A program made the position numbers and the translations under genes. A DNA stretch of 64,000 nt, from contig NZ_CP119078.1 of NCBI RefSeq assembly GCF_029026145.1, positions 1,585,036 through 1,649,035 of the forward strand. Direction: 5' to 3'. Below, in pieces: positions 1 to 8,287 of this stretch (within the stretch, counting starts at the first letter, position 1; every line of letters begins with the position of its first letter). The notes under the pieces are model-generated. The model saw only the letters and a list, made by a program, of their open reading frames with translations. It had not been told where the DNA came from and made no database searches. This DNA is from Legionella cardiaca (lineage in GTDB: Bacteria; Pseudomonadota; Gammaproteobacteria; Legionellales; Legionellaceae).

Positions 1-411
1 CAAGGGGGTAAAAAATTAATGGTGTTAATTGCTCCTGCTGAATGCGAACAAAATTATTATGCAAAATCAGTGATTGATAAGCTTATTGCTGACGATTCTA
101 ACCCCATTAAAACAGTGCATTATCTCGACCTTAAACAAAGTATGCGTAACGGTGGAGGTCCTGCATGCCTTCGTTTGCGAGTTCCTTTAAATGAAATCGA
201 ATTACAGGCAATGCATCAAAGCATCCTGATTAATGAAAAACTATTAGCTAATCTAGAAGCCTGGGTTACACGTCATTATCGTACCCAACTTCATGTTGAT
301 GACTTAGCTGATCCATTATTTATGAATGAATGTTTGACTGCTTTAGATGAATTAAGCCGTTTATTAGCGTTAGATTCTCTTTATCCCTTCCAACGAGAGA
401 CAAGCGGTTAG
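1..411 (+). CDS. astB: N-succinylarginine dihydrolase, C-terminal part (5' truncated by window edge)
   Basis: The frame is open from base 1, so the gene begins before the window. The visible 136 residues carry the family's C-terminal signature: [14 protein letters not shown] followed by the helical tail WVTRHYR, DLADP, ALDEL and YPFQRE. AstB hydrolyses N2-succinylarginine to succinylornithine, ammonia and CO2 in the arginine succinyltransferase pathway. The apparent ATG at base 19 is internal. The next gene starts 2 bases after the stop and is probably cotranscribed. Identification rests on recognised family motifs. Confidence 0.9.
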   Translation, partial: QGGKKLMVLIAPAECEQNYYAKSVIDKLIADDSNPIKTVHYLDLKQSMRNGGGPACLRLRVPLNEIELQAMHQSILINEKLLANLEAWVTRHYRTQLHVDDLADPLFMNECLTALDELSRLLALDSLYPFQRETSG

Positions 412-413
412 CT

Positions 414-1145
414 ATGTGGAAAACGTTTCATGGTAAATGCATCTATAAGTCTCCGACGGGAATACGGGTCTTTCAAAATTTGTTATTTCGTTGGCTTAAG
501 TTTAATAGCAATGCTTTGCAAACACTGTTAAATCGTTATTTTCCACACCGACCTGGCCTTTACTATATTGATCCTCTCACTCTTTTTGTGAGGCTTAAGC
601 CCACTAACTGTTGCATGTTTGGATTAGGCGGTGCCGGAGCCGCTCACGCACTTTCATACAAGAAAGAGCTTAAACTTACTGTTGTGGAATACAGTATCGA
701 TATCATTAATATTGCGCGCCGCTTTTTTATGCTTGATAAACTATCTAATATCGAAATTATTCATCAAGATGCCCAACTATTCGTTCAGGAAACCAATCGG
801 TTTTTTCAACATCTTCTCATTGATTTGTTTACCGATGATACCTTTCCTGCTCATTGTAATACTGAAGAATTTTTTAATCATTGTAAGCGTATTTTACTAC
901 CGGATGGGATATTAGCGGTTAATTTGGCAAATCTTCATGAACAGTGGCCTATCTTTCAGCTTATTAAAAAAAATTTCCCAAACTCTATTATAGCTGTGCC
1001 TGTTAAAAAATCAGCGAATCTTATTATATTTGCAACCAAGCATGAATCAATAAATCCTTTATTAGATATTCTTAAGCAACACAACAAGCTGAAAAAGCTC
1101 TTGTGGGATGCTAAGTGGGGATATGTCGCTAAAGTTAAACATTGA
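414..1145 (+). CDS. Spermidine-synthase-like SAM-binding protein
   Basis: A 243-residue protein with the Rossmann fold of spermidine synthases and related methyltransferases. Motif I is FGLGGAGAAHAL at about residues 69-80 and the acidic cofactor residue is in VVEYS near residue 92. A later strand HLLIDLFTDD corresponds to the catalytic Asp region, followed by LLPDGILAVNL. It is shorter than typical SpeE (about 280) and lacks an obvious N-terminal beta-barrel. No speD lies nearby, so a polyamine role is unproven; an orphan methyltransferase is equally possible. It follows astB by 2 bases. Confidence 0.65.
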   Translation: MWKTFHGKCIYKSPTGIRVFQNLLFRWLKFNSNALQTLLNRYFPHRPGLYYIDPLTLFVRLKPTNCCMFGLGGAGAAHALSYKKELKLTVVEYSIDIINIARRFFMLDKLSNIEIIHQDAQLFVQETNRFFQHLLIDLFTDDTFPAHCNTEEFFNHCKRILLPDGILAVNLANLHEQWPIFQLIKKNFPNSIIAVPVKKSANLIIFATKHESINPLLDILKQHNKLKKLLWDAKWGYVAKVKH

Positions 1146-1257
1146 GAACCTAATTAATATTTGTAAGGCCAGATAAGATTCTTGAAGTTTTATTATTTCG
1201 GGTAAGTTTCTCTTTCTTGCAAAAAAAGCCAACACCTCTTGTATAATTTTTTATAAA

Positions 1258-2220
1258 TTATAAGGAGCCGGACAAAATAAGAGAATTGAATAATTGCGCG
1301 TCATCTCCTTTATGCGCAATCTCCTTATTAAGCCAGTTTTGGGCAAAATCTTTTTCTCGTGCTGTCATTGCGCCACTAAAAAAGAAAGAACGACCTGTAG
1401 CTACCCGACTTAGCCCCACCAATAAACCTAAACCGCCAAACATAAAGCCAATTATCATTAATGTATCCGCAATCAAACGTCTTGTACTGTGCCGATGATG
1501 AAACTGGTCATGTGCAAGCTGCTTTAACTGTTGTGATATATCTTTTATGGAGGAGCCTGATTTTCGTATTTCAACTGCTTTTGTGTAAAAATTCAGAATA
1601 GAATCATTATAATCAGTACCAAATTGATTTTTTTTATTAAGTGCTAATTTTTTATTACGAAACTCTTCTAAAAGTTTTAAATCAATATTTTCCTGTTCTA
1701 TTGACGATTGCAATCCCCAAAAAGTGAAAATATCTTCCCTTGAAACTTTATACTTATTTTTTGTAGCACCCGCATTGTCTAACTCTTGAATCACCAGGGT
1801 GTTAGCTAATGGGAGCTTATCTTTAACCAGCTTCGGAAAAACAAATTGCAACGAGTCAAAAGGTGGCCTAAAATCTCCACTTTTATGATTGATACGTTGT
1901 AAAACATTGTTTTCATCAAAAAATGCATTACCCGCCGTTATACATTTTGCCTCCCATGGAGTATTAACCTCTGTCATTTGCCAGTGAGCTGGAACAGGTC
2001 CGGACGGAAAGCCTTCAAAAGCAAACACAAGCTCGCCATCTGTTCTTAGCAAAAAGCGAAGAACCTTCACCCCTTTTCTGGATGGACAATTTTTATCTTG
2101 CAGTAATTGGTGAATTTCATTAGCCTTCACTATACGTGGAGAATTATTTATGACTTTAATTGTACCACTCATGCCAAGAGGTGTTTTGAGATAGTCTTTA
2201 TTAAAAAATTTGAATGGCAT
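1258..2220 (-). CDS. Unknown protein with C-terminal hydrophobic segment
   Basis: A 320-residue protein that I cannot assign to a named family. Residues 50-125 look like a compact conserved domain (VLRFLLRTDGELVFAFEG, then CITAGNAFFDENN and INHKSGDFRPPFDSL). The middle (about 170-240) is charged and helical. Residues 249-272 (LIADTLMIIGFMFGGLGLLVGL, broken by Gly pairs) form one hydrophobic segment, followed by a polar tail. No signal peptide is visible. The Shine-Dalgarno is weak. The isolated gene, flanked by AT-rich spacers, resembles Legionella accessory or effector genes, but that is inference only. Confidence 0.6.
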   Translation of the reverse strand: MPFKFFNKDYLKTPLGMSGTIKVINNSPRIVKANEIHQLLQDKNCPSRKGVKVLRFLLRTDGELVFAFEGFPSGPVPAHWQMTEVNTPWEAKCITAGNAFFDENNVLQRINHKSGDFRPPFDSLQFVFPKLVKDKLPLANTLVIQELDNAGATKNKYKVSREDIFTFWGLQSSIEQENIDLKLLEEFRNKKLALNKKNQFGTDYNDSILNFYTKAVEIRKSGSSIKDISQQLKQLAHDQFHHRHSTRRLIADTLMIIGFMFGGLGLLVGLSRVATGRSFFFSGAMTAREKDFAQNWLNKEIAHKGDDAQLFNSLILSGSL

Positions 2221-2529
2221 ATTAGAGGCGAACTGATAAATATTTGAATTATTTTACAGCAATAGCCTTAACCTTTTATTAAAATTTTCCGCCTTTTCAG
2301 AGTTAGCACCTCTAATATTTGCACTGCAGAGCCCCTCACTGCGTTGAGGATTCCTAGGGGTTGTATGAAAATTTGCCATGACATTGGGAATTATCATTAT
2401 TTTATTTTGTTTCCCTGATTATGTTCCATTAAGAATTTAATTTCATAAAATAGAAGAATATTCATCTAACTTTAATTTTAAACAATTTAGGGCTAGTATT
2501 AACGATTTTTTGATTAACTGGAATAAATA
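2221..2529. other. Intergenic spacer between divergent genes, with small inverted repeats
   Basis: No credible reading frame is visible. It must hold the divergent promoters for the unknown protein and the Stealth gene. An 8-base inverted pair (ATTAGAGG at 2221-2228 and CCTCTAAT at 2309-2316) and a small hairpin (CCTCA 2334-2338 with TGAGG 2345-2349) can be seen. No clear sigma-70 pair was identified. Confidence 0.4.
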
Positions 2530-3510
2530 ATGGAGCCTATTGACGCGGTTATTTCGTGGGTTGATGGTTATGATCCCGTATATCAACAAAAATTAAAAGC
2601 ATACTGTAACCAACAAGGAATTGAGCAAAATATTGCTGTAGAACCAACACGTATTCAGCAGCACAATGAAATTCATTATTGCTTGCACGCATTAGGACGC
2701 TTTGCTCCCTGGCTACGAACTATTTACATAATCACTAATCAGCAAACACCTCCTACCGTAGCGGCTTTGCAAGGCACAGCACTGGGAGGCAAAATTAAAA
2801 TTATTGACCAAAATGATTTGCTGCTTGAGTTTGGCTCAACCACTCCTGTATTTAATAGCCTCAGCATCGAATGGTTAATCTGGCAGATAAAAGGATTATC
2901 TAATCAATTTCTCTATTTAAACGATGATTTCTTTATCATTCGTGATGTTACTCCCGATGACTTTTTTAAAAATAATCGCATGATTCTGCGCGGAAAATGG
3001 AAGGTTCAACTTGAACAGAAATGGCACTATTTAATTAAAAAACGTCTATCTTTCTTGCTGGGAAAGACCGTAGAAAAACCTCAAAACAATCCCCACAGAG
3101 CCTGGCAAGAAAATAGCGCGAAATTAGCTGGGTGCAATAGGCAATTTTATCTTTTACCTCACGCCCCATTTCCTCTAATTAAAAAAACTTTTAATGATTA
3201 CATCGCGCAAAATCCTGAACTATTTCATAAAAACATTCGCTATCCCTTCCGTCATCCCGATCAGGTATCCAGTATTCCACTCATGGTTCATTTAGATATT
3301 AAGAACAATCATGTTCTCTACGATTCAAATTATCATCAAACTATAATGGTCAATGGCGCTTGTCATTCTTTAAAAAAAATAAAATCTCGCTTGAATCATG
3401 CACAGAATAAGCGCAATGTCACCTTCGTCTGCATGCAAAGTATTGATCAAGCACCCTCTGAAACTCAAGAATACCTGATAAATTGGCTACAAGAAAAAAT
3501 AGTGAGGTAA
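2530..3510 (+). CDS. Stealth-family sugar-phosphate transferase
   Basis: A 326-residue cytoplasmic-type protein with Stealth conserved regions in order. CR1 is IDAVISWVDGYDP at residues 4-16. CR2 runs from NEIHYCLHALGRFAPWLRT to FNSLSIEW and the acidic FLYLNDDFFI. A CR3/CR4-like part lies around HAPFPLIKKTF and the later RHPDQ. Stealth proteins are hexose-1-phosphate transferases that build phosphodiester-linked surface polysaccharides, as in meningococcal capsule synthesis. No other capsule, glycosyltransferase or export gene is adjacent, so the acceptor is unknown. The family call is strong; the substrate is not predictable. Confidence 0.85.
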   Translation: MEPIDAVISWVDGYDPVYQQKLKAYCNQQGIEQNIAVEPTRIQQHNEIHYCLHALGRFAPWLRTIYIITNQQTPPTVAALQGTALGGKIKIIDQNDLLLEFGSTTPVFNSLSIEWLIWQIKGLSNQFLYLNDDFFIIRDVTPDDFFKNNRMILRGKWKVQLEQKWHYLIKKRLSFLLGKTVEKPQNNPHRAWQENSAKLAGCNRQFYLLPHAPFPLIKKTFNDYIAQNPELFHKNIRYPFRHPDQVSSIPLMVHLDIKNNHVLYDSNYHQTIMVNGACHSLKKIKSRLNHAQNKRNVTFVCMQSIDQAPSETQEYLINWLQEKIVR

Positions 3511-3545
3511 GCTCGGCGGAATATGGATGTAACTACGGGTAAATT

Positions 3546-3571
3546 GGAAGTCTTGATTTATCAAGACTTCC
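3546..3571. terminator. Perfect hairpin between Stealth gene and frr
   Basis: An 11-base perfect inverted repeat (GGAAGTCTTGA, loop TTTA, TCAAGACTTCC) sits between the converging Stealth gene and frr. Neither side has a run of T, so it may act as a bidirectional transcript end or an mRNA-stabilising hairpin, not as a classical intrinsic terminator. Confidence 0.5.
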
Positions 3572-3579
3572 ACGACTTA

Positions 3580-4137
3580 TTAAATTTCCATTAAATCTTT
3601 TTCTTTGATAACTAATAACGCATCAACGTCAGCGATGTATTTATCAGTTAATTTTTGAATAACATCTCCAGCACGACGCTCATCATCCTCAGAGATATCT
3701 TTAGATTTAACTAATTCTTTAAGCTGGTGATTTGCATCACGACGGATATTACGAATCGCTACACGTCCCTGCTCACCTTCACCCCTTACAACTTTAATCA
3801 TTTCCTTGCGTCGCTCTTCTGTTAAAGGAGGCATAGGAACACGAATGGCATTTCCAGCAGTTGCAGGATTTAACCCTAAATCAGAGGTTAGAATCGCCTT
3901 TTCGACAGCAGCAACCATTGATTTTTCCCAAGGAGTTACCAATAGTGTACGTGAATCACTAACGGTAACATTAGCGACTTGATTCAATGGTGTAGAATTA
4001 CCGTAATAATCAACATGGACATGATCTAAAAGACTAACATTAGCACGCCCAGTGCGAATTTTAGTCAGATCATGTTGTAAAGTTTCAATAGTTTTCTTCA
4101 TCCGCTTTTCAGCGTCCTGCTTGATATCATTGATCAT
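3580..4137 (-). CDS. frr: Ribosome recycling factor
   Basis: 185 residues, the usual length for RRF. It starts [13 protein letters not shown], has [15 protein letters not shown] near the N-terminus (helix I with the conserved RTGRA) and ends with the long helical domain containing the EERRKEM and RNIRRDAN motifs. With EF-G it splits post-termination ribosomes. Its start overlaps the 3' end of pyrH by 11 bases, giving the conserved order rpsB-tsf-pyrH-frr. A hairpin lies just downstream. Confidence 0.98.
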   Translation of the reverse strand: MINDIKQDAEKRMKKTIETLQHDLTKIRTGRANVSLLDHVHVDYYGNSTPLNQVANVTVSDSRTLLVTPWEKSMVAAVEKAILTSDLGLNPATAGNAIRVPMPPLTEERRKEMIKVVRGEGEQGRVAIRNIRRDANHQLKELVKSKDISEDDERRAGDVIQKLTDKYIADVDALLVIKEKDLMEI

Positions 4138-4870
4138 GGTTTGCTCCTACTATGGTCCCAACCCTTTCACCGAGAACAATTTTCTTTAGCGCATTTGGGG
4201 CTGCCATATCGAATACCTGTAAAGGCATACCATGATCCTGGCATAAGCAAATGGCCGTAGAGTCCATTACCTCAAGTCCTTCACTTAAAACTTGCTTATA
4301 AGTTAGATAATCATAACGAATAGCGTCTGGATTTTTAAGTGGATCTGCTGAGTAAATTCCATCCACTTTAGTGGCTTTCAACACAACGTCCGCACCCACT
4401 TCAATTGCTCTTAAACAAGCAGCAGAATCAGTAGTGAAGAATGGATTTCCAGTACCAGCAGCAAAAATTACTACATGTCCGTTGCGCAGATGAGTAATTG
4501 CCTTACGTCTATGGTAAGGGTCTACAACCCCTAACATAGGGATTGCAGACATAATGCGTGCTGGCAAATCAATACGCTCTAAAGCATCACGCAAAGCCAA
4601 AGCATTCATAACAGTGGCAAGCATGCCCATATGATCACCAGTTACGCGACCAAGACCTGCTTTCGACAAAGCTTTACCGCGAAACAGATTGCCGCCGCCA
4701 ATTACAATACCGACTTCAACACCCATGCTTATCAGTTCGGCTACATCTTTAGCCATGCGATCAAGAATTGATGGATCTATTCCAGACTGAGCCGTTCCCA
4801 TCAACGCCTCACCACTGTATTTAAGCAGGATACGTTTATATTTTAATTGCGATTGATTGGAATTCATCAT
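4127..4870 (-). CDS. pyrH: UMP kinase (uridylate kinase)
   Basis: 247 residues of the amino-acid-kinase fold: [15 protein letters not shown] at the N-terminus (phosphate-binding Lys/Gly), [10 protein letters not shown], then [13 protein letters not shown], the UMP-binding and catalytic region. It phosphorylates UMP to UDP and is a hexamer normally activated by GTP and inhibited by UTP. The start codon overlaps the tsf stop by one base (TAATG), so translation is probably coupled. An alternative ATG lies one codon downstream. Confidence 0.98.
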   Translation of the reverse strand: MMNSNQSQLKYKRILLKYSGEALMGTAQSGIDPSILDRMAKDVAELISMGVEVGIVIGGGNLFRGKALSKAGLGRVTGDHMGMLATVMNALALRDALERIDLPARIMSAIPMLGVVDPYHRRKAITHLRNGHVVIFAAGTGNPFFTTDSAACLRAIEVGADVVLKATKVDGIYSADPLKNPDAIRYDYLTYKQVLSEGLEVMDSTAICLCQDHGMPLQVFDMAAPNALKKIVLGERVGTIVGANHDQ

Positions 4871-5748
4871 TAATCACGAACCTGAGCCATTACTTCTTCA
4901 ACGAAATTATCTTCTTTCTTCTCAATACCTTCGCCAACTTCAAAGCGTGTAAAAGAAATTACTTCAGCATTTTTTTCTTTTAACAATTGGCTTACTTTCT
5001 TATTAGGATCTTTGACATAAGGTTGCCCTAATAAGCTCACTTCATCAACAAACTTATTGATGCGACCTTCAATCATTTTATCAATAATTTCTTGTGGCTT
5101 ACCGCTTTCACGCGCTTGAGCAGTAAAGATTTCACGCTCATTTTCAATTGCGTCAGCTGAAACCTGGTCACGATTGACAACCATTGGACGGCTGGCAGCG
5201 ATATGCATAGCGATATCTTTCGCCAATGTTTCATCACCATTTTTCATGTTAACGATGACACCAATACGCGTGCCATGCAAATAATGGCCAACTACGCCAT
5301 CAGTAGACATTCTTTCAATACGACGAAGTTTAATATTTTCACCAATCTTAGAAACTAACTCTTGTCTAGCTTGTTCAACCGTTATGTTGCTGCCAATCAA
5401 GTTTTGATTTGACAATTCTTCAATACTCTTAACAGAAGAAGCCAATGCTGTTTCGCTGACTTTGCCAGCAAAGTTAGTAAAGTTCTCATCCCGGGCGACG
5501 AAATCAGTTTCGCTATTGATTTCCAGCATAACAGCAGAACGACCATCTGTGGAACGAGCAATTACAATAATACCTTCTGCAGCTACGCGATCAGCTTTCT
5601 TATCCGCTTTAGCTTGTCCAGCTTTACGCATTTCAATGATAGCCTGTTCAATATCGCCGTTTGTAGCAATCAAGAATTTTTTACATTCCATCATACCGGC
5701 GCCTGTGCGCTCACGTAATTGCATTACTAATGCAGCACTAATTGACAT
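4870..5748 (-). CDS. tsf: Translation elongation factor Ts
   Basis: EF-Ts is the nucleotide exchange factor for EF-Tu. The N-terminus [24 protein letters not shown] carries the UBA-like domain; the signature [10 protein letters not shown] and the core and dimerisation regions follow. I chose the ATG at 5748 (292 residues) and not the upstream in-frame start at 5769. A strong GGAGGGG Shine-Dalgarno lies directly before 5748, and the upstream codons overlap the rpsB-tsf terminator region. It sits between rpsB and pyrH. Confidence 0.97.
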   Translation of the reverse strand: MSISAALVMQLRERTGAGMMECKKFLIATNGDIEQAIIEMRKAGQAKADKKADRVAAEGIIVIARSTDGRSAVMLEINSETDFVARDENFTNFAGKVSETALASSVKSIEELSNQNLIGSNITVEQARQELVSKIGENIKLRRIERMSTDGVVGHYLHGTRIGVIVNMKNGDETLAKDIAMHIAASRPMVVNRDQVSADAIENEREIFTAQARESGKPQEIIDKMIEGRINKFVDEVSLLGQPYVKDPNKKVSQLLKEKNAEVISFTRFEVGEGIEKKEDNFVEEVMAQVRD

Positions 5749-5767
5749 ATTTACCCCTCCATATAGC

Positions 5768-5801
5768 AAAAAGGGGGTACGTTAATAAATCAACGCCCCC
5801 C
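5768..5801 (-). terminator. Intrinsic terminator/attenuator between rpsB and tsf
   Basis: Read on the minus strand, a G-run with CGTT pairs with AACG, TA and CCCCC and is followed by TTTTT. It lies between the rpsB stop and the tsf Shine-Dalgarno. A partial terminator here would lower tsf relative to rpsB; a partial terminator at this site is known in E. coli. Confidence 0.7.
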
Positions 5802-5818
5802 TCCTCTTTAAAAGTTAA

Positions 5819-6583
5819 TTACTCACCTGCAGCTTTTTCTTCTTCTTTATTATTAGCAGGGACTTCAACAAATTCAGCATCTGATGGCACACCACCGACT
5901 GTGTTACCTTGTTTTGCATCAAGAATAGCATCTGCAACACAACGAACATAAATATCGACTGCACGCATAGAATCATCATTACCAGGGATAACGTAATCAA
6001 TGTTATCTGGGCTATTGTTTGTATCAACGATACCAATGACGGGAATTTTTAAGCGGCGAGCTTCTTCAACAGCAATGTGTTCAAAACCAACGTCAACTAC
6101 AAAAAGGGCATCTGGTAATCCGCCCATATCTTCGATACCACCTAAACCACGCTCTAATTTTTCCAACTCACGAGTTAGCATTAAAGCTTCTTTTTTAATC
6201 ATCAAGCTGAATGCGCCTTTATCTCGCATTTCTTTCAATTCTTTCAGACGGAAAATTGATTGACGAACTGTTTTCCAGTTGGTCAACATACCACCCAACC
6301 AGCGATGGTCTACATAAGGCATACCACAACGCGTTGCATGTTCGCGAATGCTGTCTTGTGCTGCTCTCTTAGTGCCAACAAATAAAATCTTTGCTTTGTT
6401 TGATGCTAAGCGACCTACGTAGTTCACTACATCATTCAGCATAGGTAATGTTTTTTCTAAGTTGATGATATGAATCTTATTTCTTGATCCAAAGATGTAT
6501 TGAGCCATTTTTGGATTCCAAAAACGGGTTCTGTGGCCAAAATGAGCCCCCGCTTCTAAAAGTTCACGCATACTAACGTTCAT
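5819..6583 (-). CDS. rpsB: 30S ribosomal protein S2
   Basis: 254 residues beginning [17 protein letters not shown], the universal S2 N-terminus; [25 protein letters not shown] and [17 protein letters not shown] follow. The start at 6583 has TGGAGAA upstream. The frame stays open to 6694, but those 37 codons fall in the leader and are unlike S2. It is the first gene of the rpsB-tsf-pyrH-frr cluster. S2 represses its own operon in enterobacteria through the leader; the leader here is about 90 bases. Confidence 0.98.
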   Translation of the reverse strand: MNVSMRELLEAGAHFGHRTRFWNPKMAQYIFGSRNKIHIINLEKTLPMLNDVVNYVGRLASNKAKILFVGTKRAAQDSIREHATRCGMPYVDHRWLGGMLTNWKTVRQSIFRLKELKEMRDKGAFSLMIKKEALMLTRELEKLERGLGGIEDMGGLPDALFVVDVGFEHIAVEEARRLKIPVIGIVDTNNSPDNIDYVIPGNDDSMRAVDIYVRCVADAILDAKQGNTVGGVPSDAEFVEVPANNKEEEKAAGE

Positions 6584-6682
6584 ATAAATTTCTCCAGGGT
6601 TAAGCCTCCACGTTTCCCATACAGTACCCTTTTGGGACCCCACCGCATGTGACGAAACGTGTGTGTCGTTAAAAGCGCGGTA

Positions 6683-6711
6683 TTTATACCACAATGCAGC
6701 TAAATCAGCAA
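6683..6711 (-). promoter_or_regulatory. Predicted sigma-70 promoter of rpsB operon
   Basis: On the minus strand TTGCTG (6711-6706) is separated by exactly 17 bases from TATAAA (6688-6683). Transcription would start near 6676, leaving a leader of about 93 bases before rpsB that contains a GTCCC/GGGTAC-type hairpin. Confidence 0.55.
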
Positions 6712-6833
6712 TGACATTGACTTTATTTCATTTTTTTTTATTATATTTGCACCTGATTTTGAGGAAAAAATAAAAATCAGTGTCTATAATCGTGCTGGAA
6801 GGTTCTAATAATAACTTAACTAAGGATAGTAAA

Positions 6834-7322
6834 ATGAAAAGATTATCGCTAGTCGCATTAGTTTTATCATTTGTCATGGGTCAGGCTGCTTTCGCTACAG
6901 CTACAAGCCAAGACTCAGCTACATCAACACAGACTACCTCATCTACAAGCTCTTCTGATAAGGCATCAGGTTGTGGTTGTGCTGATCGTATGCATAAGAT
7001 GATGAGTTCCTTAAATCTTGATGCTACTCAACAAACTAAAATCAATGCCATCAAAAGCCAATTGAAAGAAACTTTAAAGTCAAACTGGGATCAAATGAAA
7101 TCTATTCGCAGCCAAATTCATGAATTGGTTACATCTGATACCATGGATGATTCAAAATTAAATAGCTTAATAGATCAAAAGAAAGAACTTTTAGCACAAA
7201 TGATGAAAGCTAAAATTAAAGCAAAACAACAAATTTATAGCCTTCTTAATACACAACAAAAGTCACAGTTTAAGCAAATGATGCAACAATGGGAAGAAAA
7301 ACGCATGCACCATCAATGCTAA
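6834..7322 (+). CDS. Spy/CpxP-like periplasmic protein (LTxxQ family)
   Basis: 162 residues. A signal peptide (MKRLSLVALVLSFVMGQAAFA) is followed by a Ser/Thr-rich linker, a CGC motif and a long helical region with two LTxxQ-like motifs (LNLDATQQ and LLNTQQ). Family members Spy and CpxP are periplasmic chaperones or stress sensors in the envelope response. The ATG at 6834 is preferred over 6780 because it has AAGGAT upstream and begins the signal peptide. A TATAAT lies at 6785-6790, without a good -35. It is monocistronic, with a terminator after the stop. Confidence 0.8.
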   Translation: MKRLSLVALVLSFVMGQAAFATATSQDSATSTQTTSSTSSSDKASGCGCADRMHKMMSSLNLDATQQTKINAIKSQLKETLKSNWDQMKSIRSQIHELVTSDTMDDSKLNSLIDQKKELLAQMMKAKIKAKQQIYSLLNTQQKSQFKQMMQQWEEKRMHHQC

Positions 7323-7327
7323 TATTT

Positions 7328-7354
7328 AAGCCCCCTGGTGGGGGCTTTTTTTAT
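7328..7354 (+). terminator. Intrinsic terminator of Spy-like gene
   Basis: AAGCCCCC, loop TGGT, GGGGGCTT followed by a run of T. It starts 5 bases after the stop codon. Confidence 0.9.
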
Positions 7355-7522
7355 TTGATGTGCTCCTGATGCGTTTCTAAAATAGTTTTACAAATTTAAA
7401 TTCACATTTGCTTTAGCATTTATGGGGAAGTTGTTATTTTTCTTTTATAATTAATAGAATCTCTGTAATTATGTTCGACTAAGAACGCTTGTGTTACTAT
7501 TAATACTTTTGCGGATTAAACC

Positions 7523-8287
7523 ATGGCAGTAACAATTAAAACCCCGGAAGAAATTGAAAAAATGCGTGTCGCAGGCAAACTTGCGGCTGAAGTTCTAGAA
7601 ATGATAGGCCCCTACGTTAAAGAAGGGGTTACTACTGACGAACTAAATACAATTTGTCATGACTACATAGTTAATGAACAAAAAGCTATTCCTGCCCCTT
7701 TAAACTACAACGGATTCCCTAAATCGATTTGCACTTCTATCAATCATGTTGTTTGTCATGGAATTCCCAGTAAAAAAGCATTGAAAGATGGTGATATTAT
7801 TAATATTGATGTCACAGTGATTAAAGATGACTATCATGGTGACACGAGCAAAATGTTTTTTGTCGGCTCGCCATCAATTAAGGCAAAACATGTAGTTAGC
7901 GTTGCTCATGAATGTTTATGGATTGGCATTAACATGGTCAAACCAGGTGTTCGTTTAGGTGATATTGGTCATGCCATTCAGCAATTTGCTGAAAAAAACC
8001 GTTGTTCCGTTGTTCGCGAATATTGTGGACATGGAATTGGTCGGATTTTTCATGAAGATCCTCAAGTCTTGCATTATGGTGTCCCCGGGACAGGAGAAAT
8101 TCTAAGAACAGGTATGACCTTTACTATTGAACCTATGATCAATGTGGGAAAACATCATACTCGACTACTTCCCGATAATTGGACGGTAGTTACTAAAGAT
8201 CATAGTCTTTCCGCACAATGGGAACATACTTTATTAGTAACCGATGATGGTGTGGAAATTTTGACTTTACGTAATGAAGAACGATAA
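7523..8287 (+). CDS. map: Methionine aminopeptidase, type I
   Basis: 254 residues of the pita-bread fold, removing N-terminal Met from nascent proteins. Metal ligands can be seen in NIDVTVIKDDYHGDTSKMF (two Asp), CGHGIG (His), FTIEPMIN (Glu) and AQWEHTLLV (Glu). No N-terminal extension, as expected for the bacterial type I enzyme. The 3' end overlaps glnD by 14 bases, a pairing (map next to glnD) common in gamma-proteobacteria. Confidence 0.98.
   Translation: MAVTIKTPEEIEKMRVAGKLAAEVLEMIGPYVKEGVTTDELNTICHDYIVNEQKAIPAPLNYNGFPKSICTSINHVVCHGIPSKKALKDGDIINIDVTVIKDDYHGDTSKMFFVGSPSIKAKHVVSVAHECLWIGINMVKPGVRLGDIGHAIQQFAEKNRCSVVREYCGHGIGRIFHEDPQVLHYGVPGTGEILRTGMTFTIEPMINVGKHHTRLLPDNWTVVTKDHSLSAQWEHTLLVTDDGVEILTLRNEER

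Noticed and set aside
5749..5769. Upstream start for EF-Ts adding seven residues.
   Set aside because: The GGAGGGG Shine-Dalgarno is immediately before 5748 and the added residues are not part of EF-Ts.
6584..6694. N-terminal extension of S2.
   Set aside because: The region is the transcript leader, between the predicted promoter and a good Shine-Dalgarno, and S2 proteins begin at the chosen Met.
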